A stretch of DNA of 29,942 bases from assembly GCA_934098555.1 (NCBI GenBank), contig CAKOOQ010000015.1, positions 1 to 29,942 on the forward strand. The letters run 5' to 3'. The stretch comes from an uncultured Bacilli bacterium (GTDB taxonomy: Bacteria; Bacillota_I; Bacilli_A; RF39; UBA660). Below, in pieces: positions 1 to 7,651 of this stretch. Within the stretch, counting starts at the first letter, position 1, and each line of letters begins with the position of its first letter. Below the pieces are notes generated by a model, which saw only the letters and a program-made list of their open reading frames with translations, made no database searches and was not told the DNA's origin. The position numbers and the translations under genes are program-made.

Positions 1-18
1 TTTTATTTTTCTCATATA

Positions 19-34
19 TGTTTCACGTGAAATA
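19..34. promoter_or_regulatory. parS: parS site 1 (one mismatch)
   Basis: TGTTTCACGTGAAATA: one base differs from the perfect palindrome, in the right arm. Confidence 0.8.
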
Positions 35-59
35 TTGGTTTTTTTATTTTTCTCATATA

Positions 60-75
60 TGTTTCACGTGAAACA
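60..75. promoter_or_regulatory. parS: parS site 2
   Basis: TGTTTCACGTGAAACA, a perfect 16-bp palindrome matching the parS consensus. Confidence 0.92.
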
Positions 76-100
76 TTAGTTTATTTATTTTTCTCATATA

Positions 101-116
101 TGTTTCACGTGAAACA
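101..116. promoter_or_regulatory. parS: parS site 3
   Basis: TGTTTCACGTGAAACA, identical to site 2 and with the same flanks. Confidence 0.92.
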
Positions 117-141
117 TTAGTTTATTTATTTTTCTCATATA

Positions 142-157
142 TGTTTCACGTGAAACA
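142..157. promoter_or_regulatory. parS: parS site 4
   Basis: TGTTTCACGTGAAACA, identical to site 2. Confidence 0.92.
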
Positions 158-182
158 TTGGTTTTTTTATTTTTCTCATATA

Positions 183-198
183 TGTTTCACGTGAAACA
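183..198. promoter_or_regulatory. parS: parS site 5
   Basis: TGTTTCACGTGAAACA, the last copy. The repeat pattern stops right after it (ccaaatta), about 40 bp before the gyrA terminator. Confidence 0.92.
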
Positions 199-236
199 TT
201 CCAAATTATAAATGTAATAAATTAAAAAAGAGTATT

Positions 237-261
237 AAAAAAAGAAGATTACTCTTCTTTT
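237..261 (-). terminator. Intrinsic terminator of the gyrA transcript
   Basis: On the minus strand a 9-bp stem AAAAGAAGA / TCTTCTTTT with a 4-base loop, which holds the gyrA stop codon, runs into a U-tract. The stem therefore overlaps the last gyrA codons. It separates the gyrase operon from the parS array. Confidence 0.7.
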
Positions 262-2699
262 CCATCTTCAATTACATTTTCCTCTTTATTTTCATGTTCT
301 ACAATACTTATCGTTGATACTGTTTGATTGTTCTTCAAGTTTATTAAACGAACACCTTGTGTTGCTCTACCTAATGTAGAAACTTGATCTAATGGTAAAC
401 GTATTAACATTCCGGTGTTGGTTATAATAATAACATCTGAATTTTCTTCAACAAGTTTAAATGAAGCAATAATACCGTTCTTTTCTGTAATATTTAAGGC
501 TTTAACACCTTTACTTCCTCTACTTGTTTGTCTAAAATCACGAACGTTTGTTTGCTTTCCATAACCTTTCACAGAAACAATTAAGATTCTATCGTCTTCC
601 GTAGCAATTTCTACGCCTATACATTCAGCATCTTCTAGGTTAATTCCACGTACACCGCTTGCAGTTCTGCCCATAACACGAATACTTTCTTCATTAAATT
701 TAACCATACGGCCTGATGAAGAACCAAGTAAAACCATGTCACTGCCACTTGTTTTACGAACACCAATTAACTCATCGTTTTCACGTAATGATATACAAAT
801 CTTACCATTTGTTCGAATATTATCAAATTCTTCAATAGCAGTCTTTTTAACAATACCTTTTTTAGTTGCAAATAGTAAATATCTTGAACTTTCCTCTTTA
901 GAAACCTTAATCATAGAGTTGATAGATTCATCTTTATCTATTTGTAACAAATTGATAATAGGAAGCCCTTTTGATTGACGACTAAATTCTGGAATTTCAT
1001 ACCCTTTTAGACGATATACCTTACCTTTATTTGTAAAGAATAAGACATAATCATGTGTTGATAAACTTAATAAATGCTCAACAAAGTCTTCTTCATTCGT
1101 TCCCATACCTTTAACACCTACACCTCCACGATTTTGAGATTTAAATGTATCCGTTGTGGTTCTTTTAATATATCCTTTGTTAGTAAGTGCTATCATGATG
1201 TTTTCTTCAGGAATTAAAGATTCGTCTTCAATATATTCAATAGCTGTCATATCAATATTTGTACGTCTTTCATCCGCATATTTAGCTTTTATTTCAAGCA
1301 ATTCTTCTTTAATAATAGCTAATACTCTTTCATCACTGGCAATAATGGCCTTGTACTCTTTAATGGCTTCAAGTAATGACTCAAGTTCTGCTTCAATTTT
1401 ATCTCTTTCGATGCCTGTCAAACGTCTTAATTTCATTTCTAAGATAGCATCAGCTTGAATATCATCTAGACCAAAACGACGAATAAGTTCACTCTTAGCA
1501 ATTTCATCTGTATTAGATTCACGAATAACTTTAATAACCTCATCTAAATGGTCTAAAGCTATTTTTAGCCCTTCTAAAATATGTACTCTTGCTTCGGCTT
1601 TTTTCAAATCATATTTTGTACGACGAATGATGATTTCGCGTTGATAATCAATATATTTAGAAATAATATCTTTTAATGGTAAAACAACAGGGCTTTTTTG
1701 GTCAAGCATTAAGAAGTTAATACCATATGTTGTTTGTAATTGTGTATGTTTATATAAATTATTTAAAACAACATTTGCATTGGCATCTCTTTTTAAATAA
1801 ATAACAACTCTAACAGGATTTTCTAAGTTAGATTCCTCATGTAAATCACTGATGCCATCAATAATTTTTTCACGAACAAGTTCACCGATGCGCGACTGGA
1901 ATTCAGCTTTATTTACTTGATATGGTAGTTCGGTAACAATAATACGGCTTTTGCCATTATTTTCTTCAATTTCTACTTTACCACGAATGGTAATACTACC
2001 ACGACCGGTTTCATAAGCTTTTTTAATACCACTATTTCCTAAAATGATACCACCTGTCGGAAAATCAGGTCCTTTAATATATTGCATTAAGCCTAGTGTA
2101 TCAATGTCATGATTATCAATGTAAGCTACACAGCCATCAATAACTTCCCCTAAATTATGAGGTGGAATATTGGTAGCCATACCAACGGCTATACCCATTG
2201 TCCCATTTACTAAGATATTAGGAAATCTACTTGGTAAAATTTCCGGTTCTTTCTCCGTTTCATCGAAGTTTGGAACGAAATCAACCGTTTCCTTGTTAAT
2301 ATCACGAACCATTTCTAGAGAAAGCTTTGATAAACGAGCTTCGGTATAACGCATTGCCGCAGCACCATCGCCATCCATGTTACCAAAATTGCCATGGCCA
2401 TCGACAAGCATATGTCGATAACTAAATGGTTGAGCCATACGAACCATGGCATCATAAATGGAGGAGTCACCATGTGGATGATATTTTCCCATGACATCAC
2501 CGACGATACGTGCACTCTTACGATGAGGTTTATCCGGTGTATAATTTGATTCATACATGGAATATAAAATTCTTCTATGAACAGGTTTTAAGCCATCTCT
2601 TAAATCAGGTAAAGCACGAGAAGCAATAACACTCATGGAATATCTAAGAAAGGACGCTTGGACTTCTTTAACGACATTATTTTCAACTATTTTATCCAT
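249..2699 (-). CDS. gyrA: DNA gyrase subunit A
   Basis: Catalytic breakage-reunion subunit of gyrase, which introduces negative supercoils as an A2B2 complex with GyrB. The product is 816 aa, normal for the family. The active-site tyrosine is Y118 in the AAMRYTEARL motif. The quinolone-resistance region around residues 72-90 reads YHPHGDSSIYD, with S79 and D83 at the positions of E. coli S83 and D87, so the drug-susceptible residues are present. The C-terminal part (from about residue 500) carries the repeated beta-pinwheel blades, including a GyrA-box-like QNRGGVGVKG. The start is supported by AGGAGG seven bases upstream. It lies 10 bp after gyrB in the same direction and ends at a terminator before the parS array. 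GyrA rather than ParC is favoured by the full pinwheel and the adjacent gyrB and recF. Confidence 0.97.
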   Translation of the reverse strand: MDKIVENNVVKEVQASFLRYSMSVIASRALPDLRDGLKPVHRRILYSMYESNYTPDKPHRKSARIVGDVMGKYHPHGDSSIYDAMVRMAQPFSYRHMLVDGHGNFGNMDGDGAAAMRYTEARLSKLSLEMVRDINKETVDFVPNFDETEKEPEILPSRFPNILVNGTMGIAVGMATNIPPHNLGEVIDGCVAYIDNHDIDTLGLMQYIKGPDFPTGGIILGNSGIKKAYETGRGSITIRGKVEIEENNGKSRIIVTELPYQVNKAEFQSRIGELVREKIIDGISDLHEESNLENPVRVVIYLKRDANANVVLNNLYKHTQLQTTYGINFLMLDQKSPVVLPLKDIISKYIDYQREIIIRRTKYDLKKAEARVHILEGLKIALDHLDEVIKVIRESNTDEIAKSELIRRFGLDDIQADAILEMKLRRLTGIERDKIEAELESLLEAIKEYKAIIASDERVLAIIKEELLEIKAKYADERRTNIDMTAIEYIEDESLIPEENIMIALTNKGYIKRTTTDTFKSQNRGGVGVKGMGTNEEDFVEHLLSLSTHDYVLFFTNKGKVYRLKGYEIPEFSRQSKGLPIINLLQIDKDESINSMIKVSKEESSRYLLFATKKGIVKKTAIEEFDNIRTNGKICISLRENDELIGVRKTSGSDMVLLGSSSGRMVKFNEESIRVMGRTASGVRGINLEDAECIGVEIATEDDRILIVSVKGYGKQTNVRDFRQTSRGSKGVKALNITEKNGIIASFKLVEENSDVIIITNTGMLIRLPLDQVSTLGRATQGVRLINLKNNQTVSTISIVEHENKEENVIEDGKEE

Positions 2700-2709
2700 A
2701 TGAAACCTC

Positions 2710-4632
2710 CTATATATCTAGATTTTCAGCAAATCGTGCATTTTCTTCAATAAATGTTTTTCTTGGAGAAACATCATCTCCCATTAAATCAGAGAATACT
2801 TGATCTGCTGCCATTGTATCTTCAACGGTAATTCTTCTTAAAACACGATTTTCGATGTGCATAGTTGTATTTCTTAAGTCGATTGCGTCCATTTCACCTA
2901 AACCTTTGAAGCGGTTAACAATCACTTTCGCATTTTGTGGTAAAGTGGCACGATATTCGGCTAATTCTTCATCCGTTTGCACATATTTTATCGTTTTACC
3001 GTAAACAACCTTATAAAGTGGTGGTTGCGCAGCATAAACATGTCCTGCCTCAACAATAGGTCTAAAGAAACGGTAGAATAATGTTAATAACAAGATTCTA
3101 ATGTGGTCTCCATCGACATCAGCATCGGTCATGATGATAATTTTATGATAACGAAGTTTGGATAAGTCAAAATCATCCCCAATACCAGTACCAAAAGCCG
3201 TGATAATCGTTCTAATTTCCTCATTGGAAAGGGCTCTATCAAGCCGAGCTTTTTCTACATTCAAAATTTTTCCTCTTAGAGGTAAGATAGCTTGTGTTTT
3301 TGGAATCCTTGCATCTTTAGCAGAACCGCCGGCACTATCCCCTTCGACTAAAAATATTTCGGAAATAGAGGCATCCTTACTTGTACAATCAGATAATTTG
3401 CCAATCGTATTAAAACCGTCTAGAGCCGTTTTACGCCTTGTTAACTCCCGAGCTTTTTTGGCTGCTAAACGGGCACGAGAAGCCGTCATACACTTATCCA
3501 CAATAGCGCGAGCCGCATCTGGATTTTCCATTAAAAACCGTTCAAAACCATTCGAAAAGACATCACTGGCAATTTTTCTTACTTCACTATTACCTAATTT
3601 TGTTTTTGTTTGTCCTTCAAACTGCGGATTAGGATGTTTACAAGAAACAATCATCACAAGACCTTCTCTTGTATCTTCGCCGGTAATACTGTCGTCGTTT
3701 TCTTTTAAAATTTTATTAGCTTTGGCATAATTATTGATAACTCTTGATAAGGCTTGCTTAACACCATCTTCATGCGTTCCACCTTCTGTTGTGTGAATAT
3801 TATTAGTAAAAGAATAAATTTGAGAATTATAAGAGTCGTTATATTGAAGAGCCACTTCAATTAAAACGTCATCTTCTCTTCCTTCTACATAAACAACATC
3901 ATCAAATAAAGGTTCTTTATTTTTATTGAGCATATTAACATATTCAATAATACCGCCATTATAATGAAAAATCTCTTTCTTTTCATCTTCACGATGGTCA
4001 ATTAAAGTAATACGAATACCTTTGTTTAAAAAAGCCATTTCTTGTAAACGTTTATAAAGGATATCCCAATTGTAAATGGTTGTATCAAAGCAAGAAGGAT
4101 CCGCATGGAACGTTACAGTTGTTCCGGTTCTATCCTCACTACACTTATCGACAATTTTTAATGGTTCAACAGGATGTCCTCCGTTTTCAAAACGCATAAA
4201 ATAAACATTTCCATCACGGTATACTCTTACCTCTAACCAATCCGATAAGGCATTAACAACACTGGCACCAACACCATGAAGCCCTCCGGATACTTTATAT
4301 CCGCCGCCGCCAAATTTTCCACCAGCATGTAATACGGTAAAAATAGTTTCAATAGTGGATAACCCTGTTTTACTATTTGTTCCGGTCGGCATACCACGAC
4401 CATCATCTTTAACGGTAATAACATTACCTTTACCAATTTCAACCTCGATATCATCACAATATCCAGCTAACGCTTCATCGACTGCGTTATCCACAATTTC
4501 CCAAACAAGATGATGCAAGCCAGCTTCATTTGTATTACCAATATACATACCAGGTCTTTTACGAACAGCTTCAAGGCCTTCTAAAACTTGAATATCACTA
4601 TCGCTATAGTGTCCAACTTTTTCATTTTCCAT
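2710..4632 (-). CDS. gyrB: DNA gyrase subunit B
   Basis: ATPase subunit of gyrase. The GHKL ATPase domain shows EIVDNAVDEA (about residues 45-54), DDGRGMPTG (76-84) and the GGLHGVGASVVNALS loop (116-130). The TOPRIM domain carries the metal-binding residues EGDSAGGSA (430-438) and DADVDGDH (503-510). The C-terminal Toprim tail contains the gyrase-type RFKGLGEMD. At 640 aa it is the short Gram-positive form without the E. coli insert. AAGGAGAG precedes the ATG. The start overlaps the end of recF by 11 bp, which suggests translational coupling, and gyrA follows after 10 bp. Confidence 0.97.
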   Translation of the reverse strand: MENEKVGHYSDSDIQVLEGLEAVRKRPGMYIGNTNEAGLHHLVWEIVDNAVDEALAGYCDDIEVEIGKGNVITVKDDGRGMPTGTNSKTGLSTIETIFTVLHAGGKFGGGGYKVSGGLHGVGASVVNALSDWLEVRVYRDGNVYFMRFENGGHPVEPLKIVDKCSEDRTGTTVTFHADPSCFDTTIYNWDILYKRLQEMAFLNKGIRITLIDHREDEKKEIFHYNGGIIEYVNMLNKNKEPLFDDVVYVEGREDDVLIEVALQYNDSYNSQIYSFTNNIHTTEGGTHEDGVKQALSRVINNYAKANKILKENDDSITGEDTREGLVMIVSCKHPNPQFEGQTKTKLGNSEVRKIASDVFSNGFERFLMENPDAARAIVDKCMTASRARLAAKKARELTRRKTALDGFNTIGKLSDCTSKDASISEIFLVEGDSAGGSAKDARIPKTQAILPLRGKILNVEKARLDRALSNEEIRTIITAFGTGIGDDFDLSKLRYHKIIIMTDADVDGDHIRILLLTLFYRFFRPIVEAGHVYAAQPPLYKVVYGKTIKYVQTDEELAEYRATLPQNAKVIVNRFKGLGEMDAIDLRNTTMHIENRVLRRITVEDTMAADQVFSDLMGDDVSPRKTFIEENARFAENLDI

Positions 4633-5725
4633 GCTTACTCTCCTTCACAACCTTCCCATCACTTATTTCAAAGGCTTTATAAGAAAAATTTTCTATAAAA
4701 TTAAACGTATTTAGTTCGGTTGTGGTTATAAACGTTTGCACTTCTGGTTTCAAAAAAGTTAAAATATGTTCTATTTTTTCCACGTCCAACTCGCTAAATA
4801 AATCATCTAAAATAAGTAAAGGATAGTTTCCTGTCTTTTCTTTAAATATTTCTAATTCGCTAAACTTATAGGCTATAATGGCATTTTTTTGTTGCCCTTC
4901 ACTTCCATAATCTTTTAAATCTTTATCATCCAAAACAAAACTTAAATCATCCATATGTATCCCGATATTTGTTTTACCTAATTTTAAATCTTTAATAAAA
5001 TTCTTCTTATAAAGCTCTAAAAGGCTTTCTTTGGTATTATTTTCATACGGTGACTGATAAAGAAGCTGCAATTTATCTAAATTCGTAATCTTTTTATATA
5101 TTTCTGGAAGATACTTTTGCATACTTTCAATAAAATTTTTACGTTTTTGATAGATTTCATAACCATAATCAATAAGTTTAGTCGTTAAAATAAGTAGATA
5201 TTCGGATGGCTGCGTGGCATCAACAGCCATTTGTCTTAAATAGGCATTTCTTTGCTTTAAAAGTATTTGATACTGATTAAGAGCTCTTAAATAAGAAATG
5301 TCAATTAAAGAAATAGAAATATTCAAAGTTTTTCTGCGGGTACTTGGAGCATCTTTAATGAATTTTAAATCATCAGGATGAAATAAAACCAAAGCAATAT
5401 TAGAAATGTAATCGCTAATCCTTTTAATTTTTTCACCATTAATTTTTACTGTTTTACCTTCTTTTGTTAAGTAAACACGATAATTATAAGTGCCTTTTTT
5501 TTCAATATTTCCCTCTACTCTTGAAAAATCTTTAGAAAAAGTGATTAAATTTTTTTCATTCGTAAGACGAAAACTACGGGTTAAAAAAAGCACATAAATG
5601 GCTTCAATTAAATTGGTCTTTCCTGAACCATTTTTTCCATAAATTAAATTTAGTTTTTCATGAAATTCAACATGAAGATGCTCATAATTACGAAAATTTA
5701 ATAAAGTTAAACTATTAATTCTCAT
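4622..5725 (-). CDS. recF: DNA replication and repair protein RecF
   Basis: SMC-like ATPase that helps load RecA at single-strand gaps. The 367-aa product has Walker A GKNGSGKT at 30-37, an ABC-type signature YGSEGQQKN in the C-terminal half and Walker B LLILDDLFSELD shortly after. The N-terminal sequence (INSLTLLNFRNY) is typical. An AGGGGGC ribosome-binding site precedes the ATG. It overlaps gyrB by 11 bp. A promoter-like sequence 65 bp upstream, in the end of the ComK-like gene, suggests that recF-gyrB-gyrA form one transcription unit. Confidence 0.96.
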   Translation of the reverse strand: MRINSLTLLNFRNYEHLHVEFHEKLNLIYGKNGSGKTNLIEAIYVLFLTRSFRLTNEKNLITFSKDFSRVEGNIEKKGTYNYRVYLTKEGKTVKINGEKIKRISDYISNIALVLFHPDDLKFIKDAPSTRRKTLNISISLIDISYLRALNQYQILLKQRNAYLRQMAVDATQPSEYLLILTTKLIDYGYEIYQKRKNFIESMQKYLPEIYKKITNLDKLQLLYQSPYENNTKESLLELYKKNFIKDLKLGKTNIGIHMDDLSFVLDDKDLKDYGSEGQQKNAIIAYKFSELEIFKEKTGNYPLLILDDLFSELDVEKIEHILTFLKPEVQTFITTTELNTFNFIENFSYKAFEISDGKVVKESKHGK

Positions 5726-5790
5726 AAATGCCCCCTAAATTTAATTTTAAGAAAAATAATAGGTAACACAATACTCCGATACCTGAGAAG

Positions 5791-5819
5791 ATTATAACAT
5801 ATCTTCACTCTTTTTTAAA
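5791..5819 (-). promoter_or_regulatory. Candidate promoter for recF-gyrB-gyrA
   Basis: On the minus strand TTTAAA, a 17-base spacer, then an extended -10 TGTTATAAT (TATAAT at 5791-5796). It lies within the last codons of the ComK-like gene, whose 3' end has no obvious terminator before recF. Confidence 0.5.
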
Positions 5820-6271
5820 CGATTTTTTCTTAATTTACGGCCTCTTAAAGCACTTTCTAGGCGGGTAGCACGCAAAACTTGATTATCCAAAACACCAAAT
5901 GAAATATTTAAAATTATTTTTTTATCATTAAGAAATTCAATAACAATCCCCTCTTCTGTTTTATAGTATTTTTTTATATGTTTTAAACTTATCCACGGTG
6001 TATCATGATATCTTGATGAATTCATTGGAAAAAATATCAATTCATTCGTTTCCTCGACAATAATGGGTGCTTTATAATTTAAGCCAATCATAGCCTCTGT
6101 TCCTTTTTTTCGTCCTTCTAAAGAACTTCCGAAATATTTACAACTGTCTTCCATGATTTGATTCACATTTTTGTTGACAATAAATTCTTCATCGTATTCA
6201 TAAACTTTTACGGTATTACTATTCACTGGTATAAGTGCCAAAGTATCGGCATTAATTTCGTAATTTTTCAT
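5792..6271 (-). CDS. ComK-family transcription regulator
   Basis: The 159-aa product resembles ComK, the competence master regulator of Bacillus, over nearly its whole length. Matching stretches recalled from B. subtilis ComK are YEINADTLALIP (4-15; ComK YEVNGATIAVLP), SCKYFGSSLEGRKKGT (43-58; SCRFFGSSYAGRKAGT), KAPIIVEETNELIFFP (67-82; KPPIMVDPSNQIFLFP), WISLKHIKKY (93-102) and DNQVLRATRLES (129-140; ENQVYRTAWLRT). ComK is 192 aa; this protein stops shortly after the last block and lacks the C-terminal tail that in B. subtilis holds the FMLYP-type MecA/ClpC recognition segment. It lies between dnaN and recF, where yaaA (S4 domain, about 70 aa) is usual. A terminator separates it from dnaN and it appears to have its own leader. 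The start has GGGGG as a plausible ribosome-binding site. Family assignment is strong; a role in competence is inference. Confidence 0.85.
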   Translation of the reverse strand: MKNYEINADTLALIPVNSNTVKVYEYDEEFIVNKNVNQIMEDSCKYFGSSLEGRKKGTEAMIGLNYKAPIIVEETNELIFFPMNSSRYHDTPWISLKHIKKYYKTEEGIVIEFLNDKKIILNISFGVLDNQVLRATRLESALRGRKLRKNRLKKSEDML

Positions 6272-6344
6272 TTAAATTCCCCCTTCAATTGAAAAATTGG
6301 TCTTACTCTAACACTTTAAAAGAGAATAATTTGTCGAATTATAA

Positions 6345-6370
6345 AAAAAATGGCCAAATGGCCATTTTTT
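6345..6370. terminator. Terminator after dnaN
   Basis: An 11-bp stem AAAAAATGGCC / GGCCATTTTTT with an AAAT loop, flanked by A- and T-tracts, so it can act in both directions. It lies directly after the dnaN stop codon and isolates dnaN from the ComK-like gene. Confidence 0.88.
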
Positions 6371-7487
6371 AATACGTTTTGATAGGTAAAATTAATTGAA
6401 TAAGAGATTCATCGGTTAAAGATTTAATAACAAGTGGTTTTACATCATTGTTTAAAAGAATCAAAATATCTTCATCTTTAATCGTTTTTAAAGCCTCCAT
6501 CATATATTTAGCACTGAAAGAAATATCAATGTTTGAAGATTCACTGGTATCAATTTTAATTTTTTCTTCGGTTTTACCAATTTCAGAAGCAAAAGAATGA
6601 ATTGTCATTTCTTTATTTTCAATTTTCATTTTAATAATGTTTTTATCTTTTCCTTGAGTTAATAATGCTGCTCTATCAACGGCTCCCATAAAATCACTCT
6701 TTTTACTTTGAACAATAATCTCAAATTCGGTAGGAATTAGGTTTGTCGTATTTGGATAACTTCCACTTAAAAGATTCGTTTGGAATTTAATGTTTTTATA
6801 TTGGAATAAAACACGATTATTGAAAACATGAATATAAACATCTTCATCATCAACAAGAATATGTTCTAGCTCTGTTACATTTTTTCCAGGAATAACAATG
6901 TTAACATCTCCAACAATAGGATTTGGTAATTTTATATTTTTCTTTGCTAAACGATAAGAATCGGTTGCAATACATTCCAGTAAATCACCATTAATTTTAA
7001 GATTTAAACCTGTTAAAATAGGACGTAATTCTTGTGTTGAGATAGCAAAGCTTGTTTGGTTGATAAGTTCTTTTAAAATGGATGCTTTAATAATAATAGG
7101 GTCTTTTTGTGTTAATAACTTAATACTAGGATAATCACTTGGGTCTAAGCAGTTTAAGTTATATTGGTTAAAATCAGAATAAATTTTAATTTTTAAACCA
7201 TCCATCATTTCAAAGTTAATAATATCACTAGGCATTTTTCTAATAATATCTAAAATGTACTTACTACTAATAATAATGGTACCTGGTTTTTCAATATTGG
7301 TAATTAACGTACTATCAATAAAAGTTTCAACAGTAAGTTCACTATCACTAGCCATTAAAGTGAGTCCTTCATTTTTTAAATCAAATTTTATACCATTCAA
7401 AACAGGAATAACATTTTTTGTGGATATTCCTTTCACCACATTGTTTAAATTTTCTAATAATAAACTTTTTTCAATTGCAAATTTCAT
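6369..7487 (-). CDS. dnaN: DNA polymerase III beta sliding clamp
   Basis: Ring-shaped processivity clamp that tethers DNA polymerase to DNA. At 372 aa it is close to the usual 365-380 aa. The N-terminal pattern MKFAIEKSLLLENLNNVVKG, the central QELRPILTGLNL and the C-terminal end LIQLILPIKTY (compare the usual LxxPMR tail) identify the three-domain clamp. AGAGGAG lies 6-8 bases upstream of the ATG. It follows dnaA on the same strand across an AT-rich spacer with DnaA boxes, and a strong terminator follows. The last residues end in PIKTY instead of the common PMRL/PVRT. Confidence 0.95.
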   Translation of the reverse strand: MKFAIEKSLLLENLNNVVKGISTKNVIPVLNGIKFDLKNEGLTLMASDSELTVETFIDSTLITNIEKPGTIIISSKYILDIIRKMPSDIINFEMMDGLKIKIYSDFNQYNLNCLDPSDYPSIKLLTQKDPIIIKASILKELINQTSFAISTQELRPILTGLNLKINGDLLECIATDSYRLAKKNIKLPNPIVGDVNIVIPGKNVTELEHILVDDEDVYIHVFNNRVLFQYKNIKFQTNLLSGSYPNTTNLIPTEFEIIVQSKKSDFMGAVDRAALLTQGKDKNIIKMKIENKEMTIHSFASEIGKTEEKIKIDTSESSNIDISFSAKYMMEALKTIKDEDILILLNNDVKPLVIKSLTDESLIQLILPIKTY

Positions 7488-7651
7488 AAAATCTCCTCTT
7501 TCTTTTTTATTATATAATATATATTAATAATAATATAGATGTGGATAATGTGGATAACTTTGAAGAATGTAGGTTTTATCGGGCTTAAACGCCTAAAGTT
7601 ATCCACAAAGTTATGTACATTTGTCAAAAGTTATCCACATTTTATCCACAT
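7488..7651. other. oriC: oriC, dnaA-dnaN part: DnaA boxes and AT-rich unwinding candidate
   Basis: The spacer holds two abutting inverted-orientation DnaA boxes TGTGGATAA (7540-7548, 7549-7557), forward boxes TTATCCACA at 7599-7607, 7631-7639 and 7642-7650, and a near-box TTATGTACA at 7611-7619. Next to them, 7501-7539 is almost pure A/T and is a natural candidate for the DNA unwinding element. In Bacillus the unwinding site also lies between dnaA and dnaN. The + strand beside the boxes reads TAATAATAATATAG, a possible DnaA-trio run (inference). Confidence 0.82.
7539..7622 (+). repeat. 84-bp origin direct repeat, copy 1
   Basis: This segment matches 9273-9356 without gaps at 80 of 84 positions (substitutions at 7562, 7569, 7583 and 7616). 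It contains two tandem TGTGGATAA boxes, a middle section TTTTATCGGGCTTAAACGCC, then a forward TTATCCACA box. The outer boxes form an inverted pair TGTGGATAACTTT / AAAGTTATCCACA. Confidence 0.95.

Larger units (their letters stand above)
1..200. repeat. Tandem array of five parS-type repeats, 41-bp period
   Basis: Five near-identical units follow one another. Each has an AT-rich spacer (core ttctcatata) and the palindrome TGTTTCACGTGAAACA. The palindromes begin at 19, 60, 101, 142 and 183, exactly 41 bp apart; the first ends in AAATA instead of AAACA. The sequence matches the known Bacillus parS consensus TGTTNCACGTGAAACA bound by ParB/Spo0J. 41 bp is close to four helical turns, so the sites would lie on nearly the same face of the DNA. 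The array sits just beyond the end of gyrA, about 7-9 kb from the origin, and may continue beyond the left edge of the window. Confidence 0.93.

Noticed and set aside
1..200. CRISPR array
   Set aside because: The intervals between palindromes are nearly identical, not unique spacers, and the 16-bp palindrome is the parS consensus.
3158..3730. 190-aa open reading frame opposite gyrB
   Set aside because: Antisense shadow of gyrB with no family resemblance or ribosome-binding site.
3494..4495. DnaA boxes inside gyrB (3494-3502, 4487-4495)
   Set aside because: They encode conserved protein residues (for example V-D-N) and are isolated from the origin cluster.
5792..6271. YaaA (S4 domain) by synteny
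   Set aside because: The sequence is twice as long, lacks S4 features and matches ComK in several blocks.
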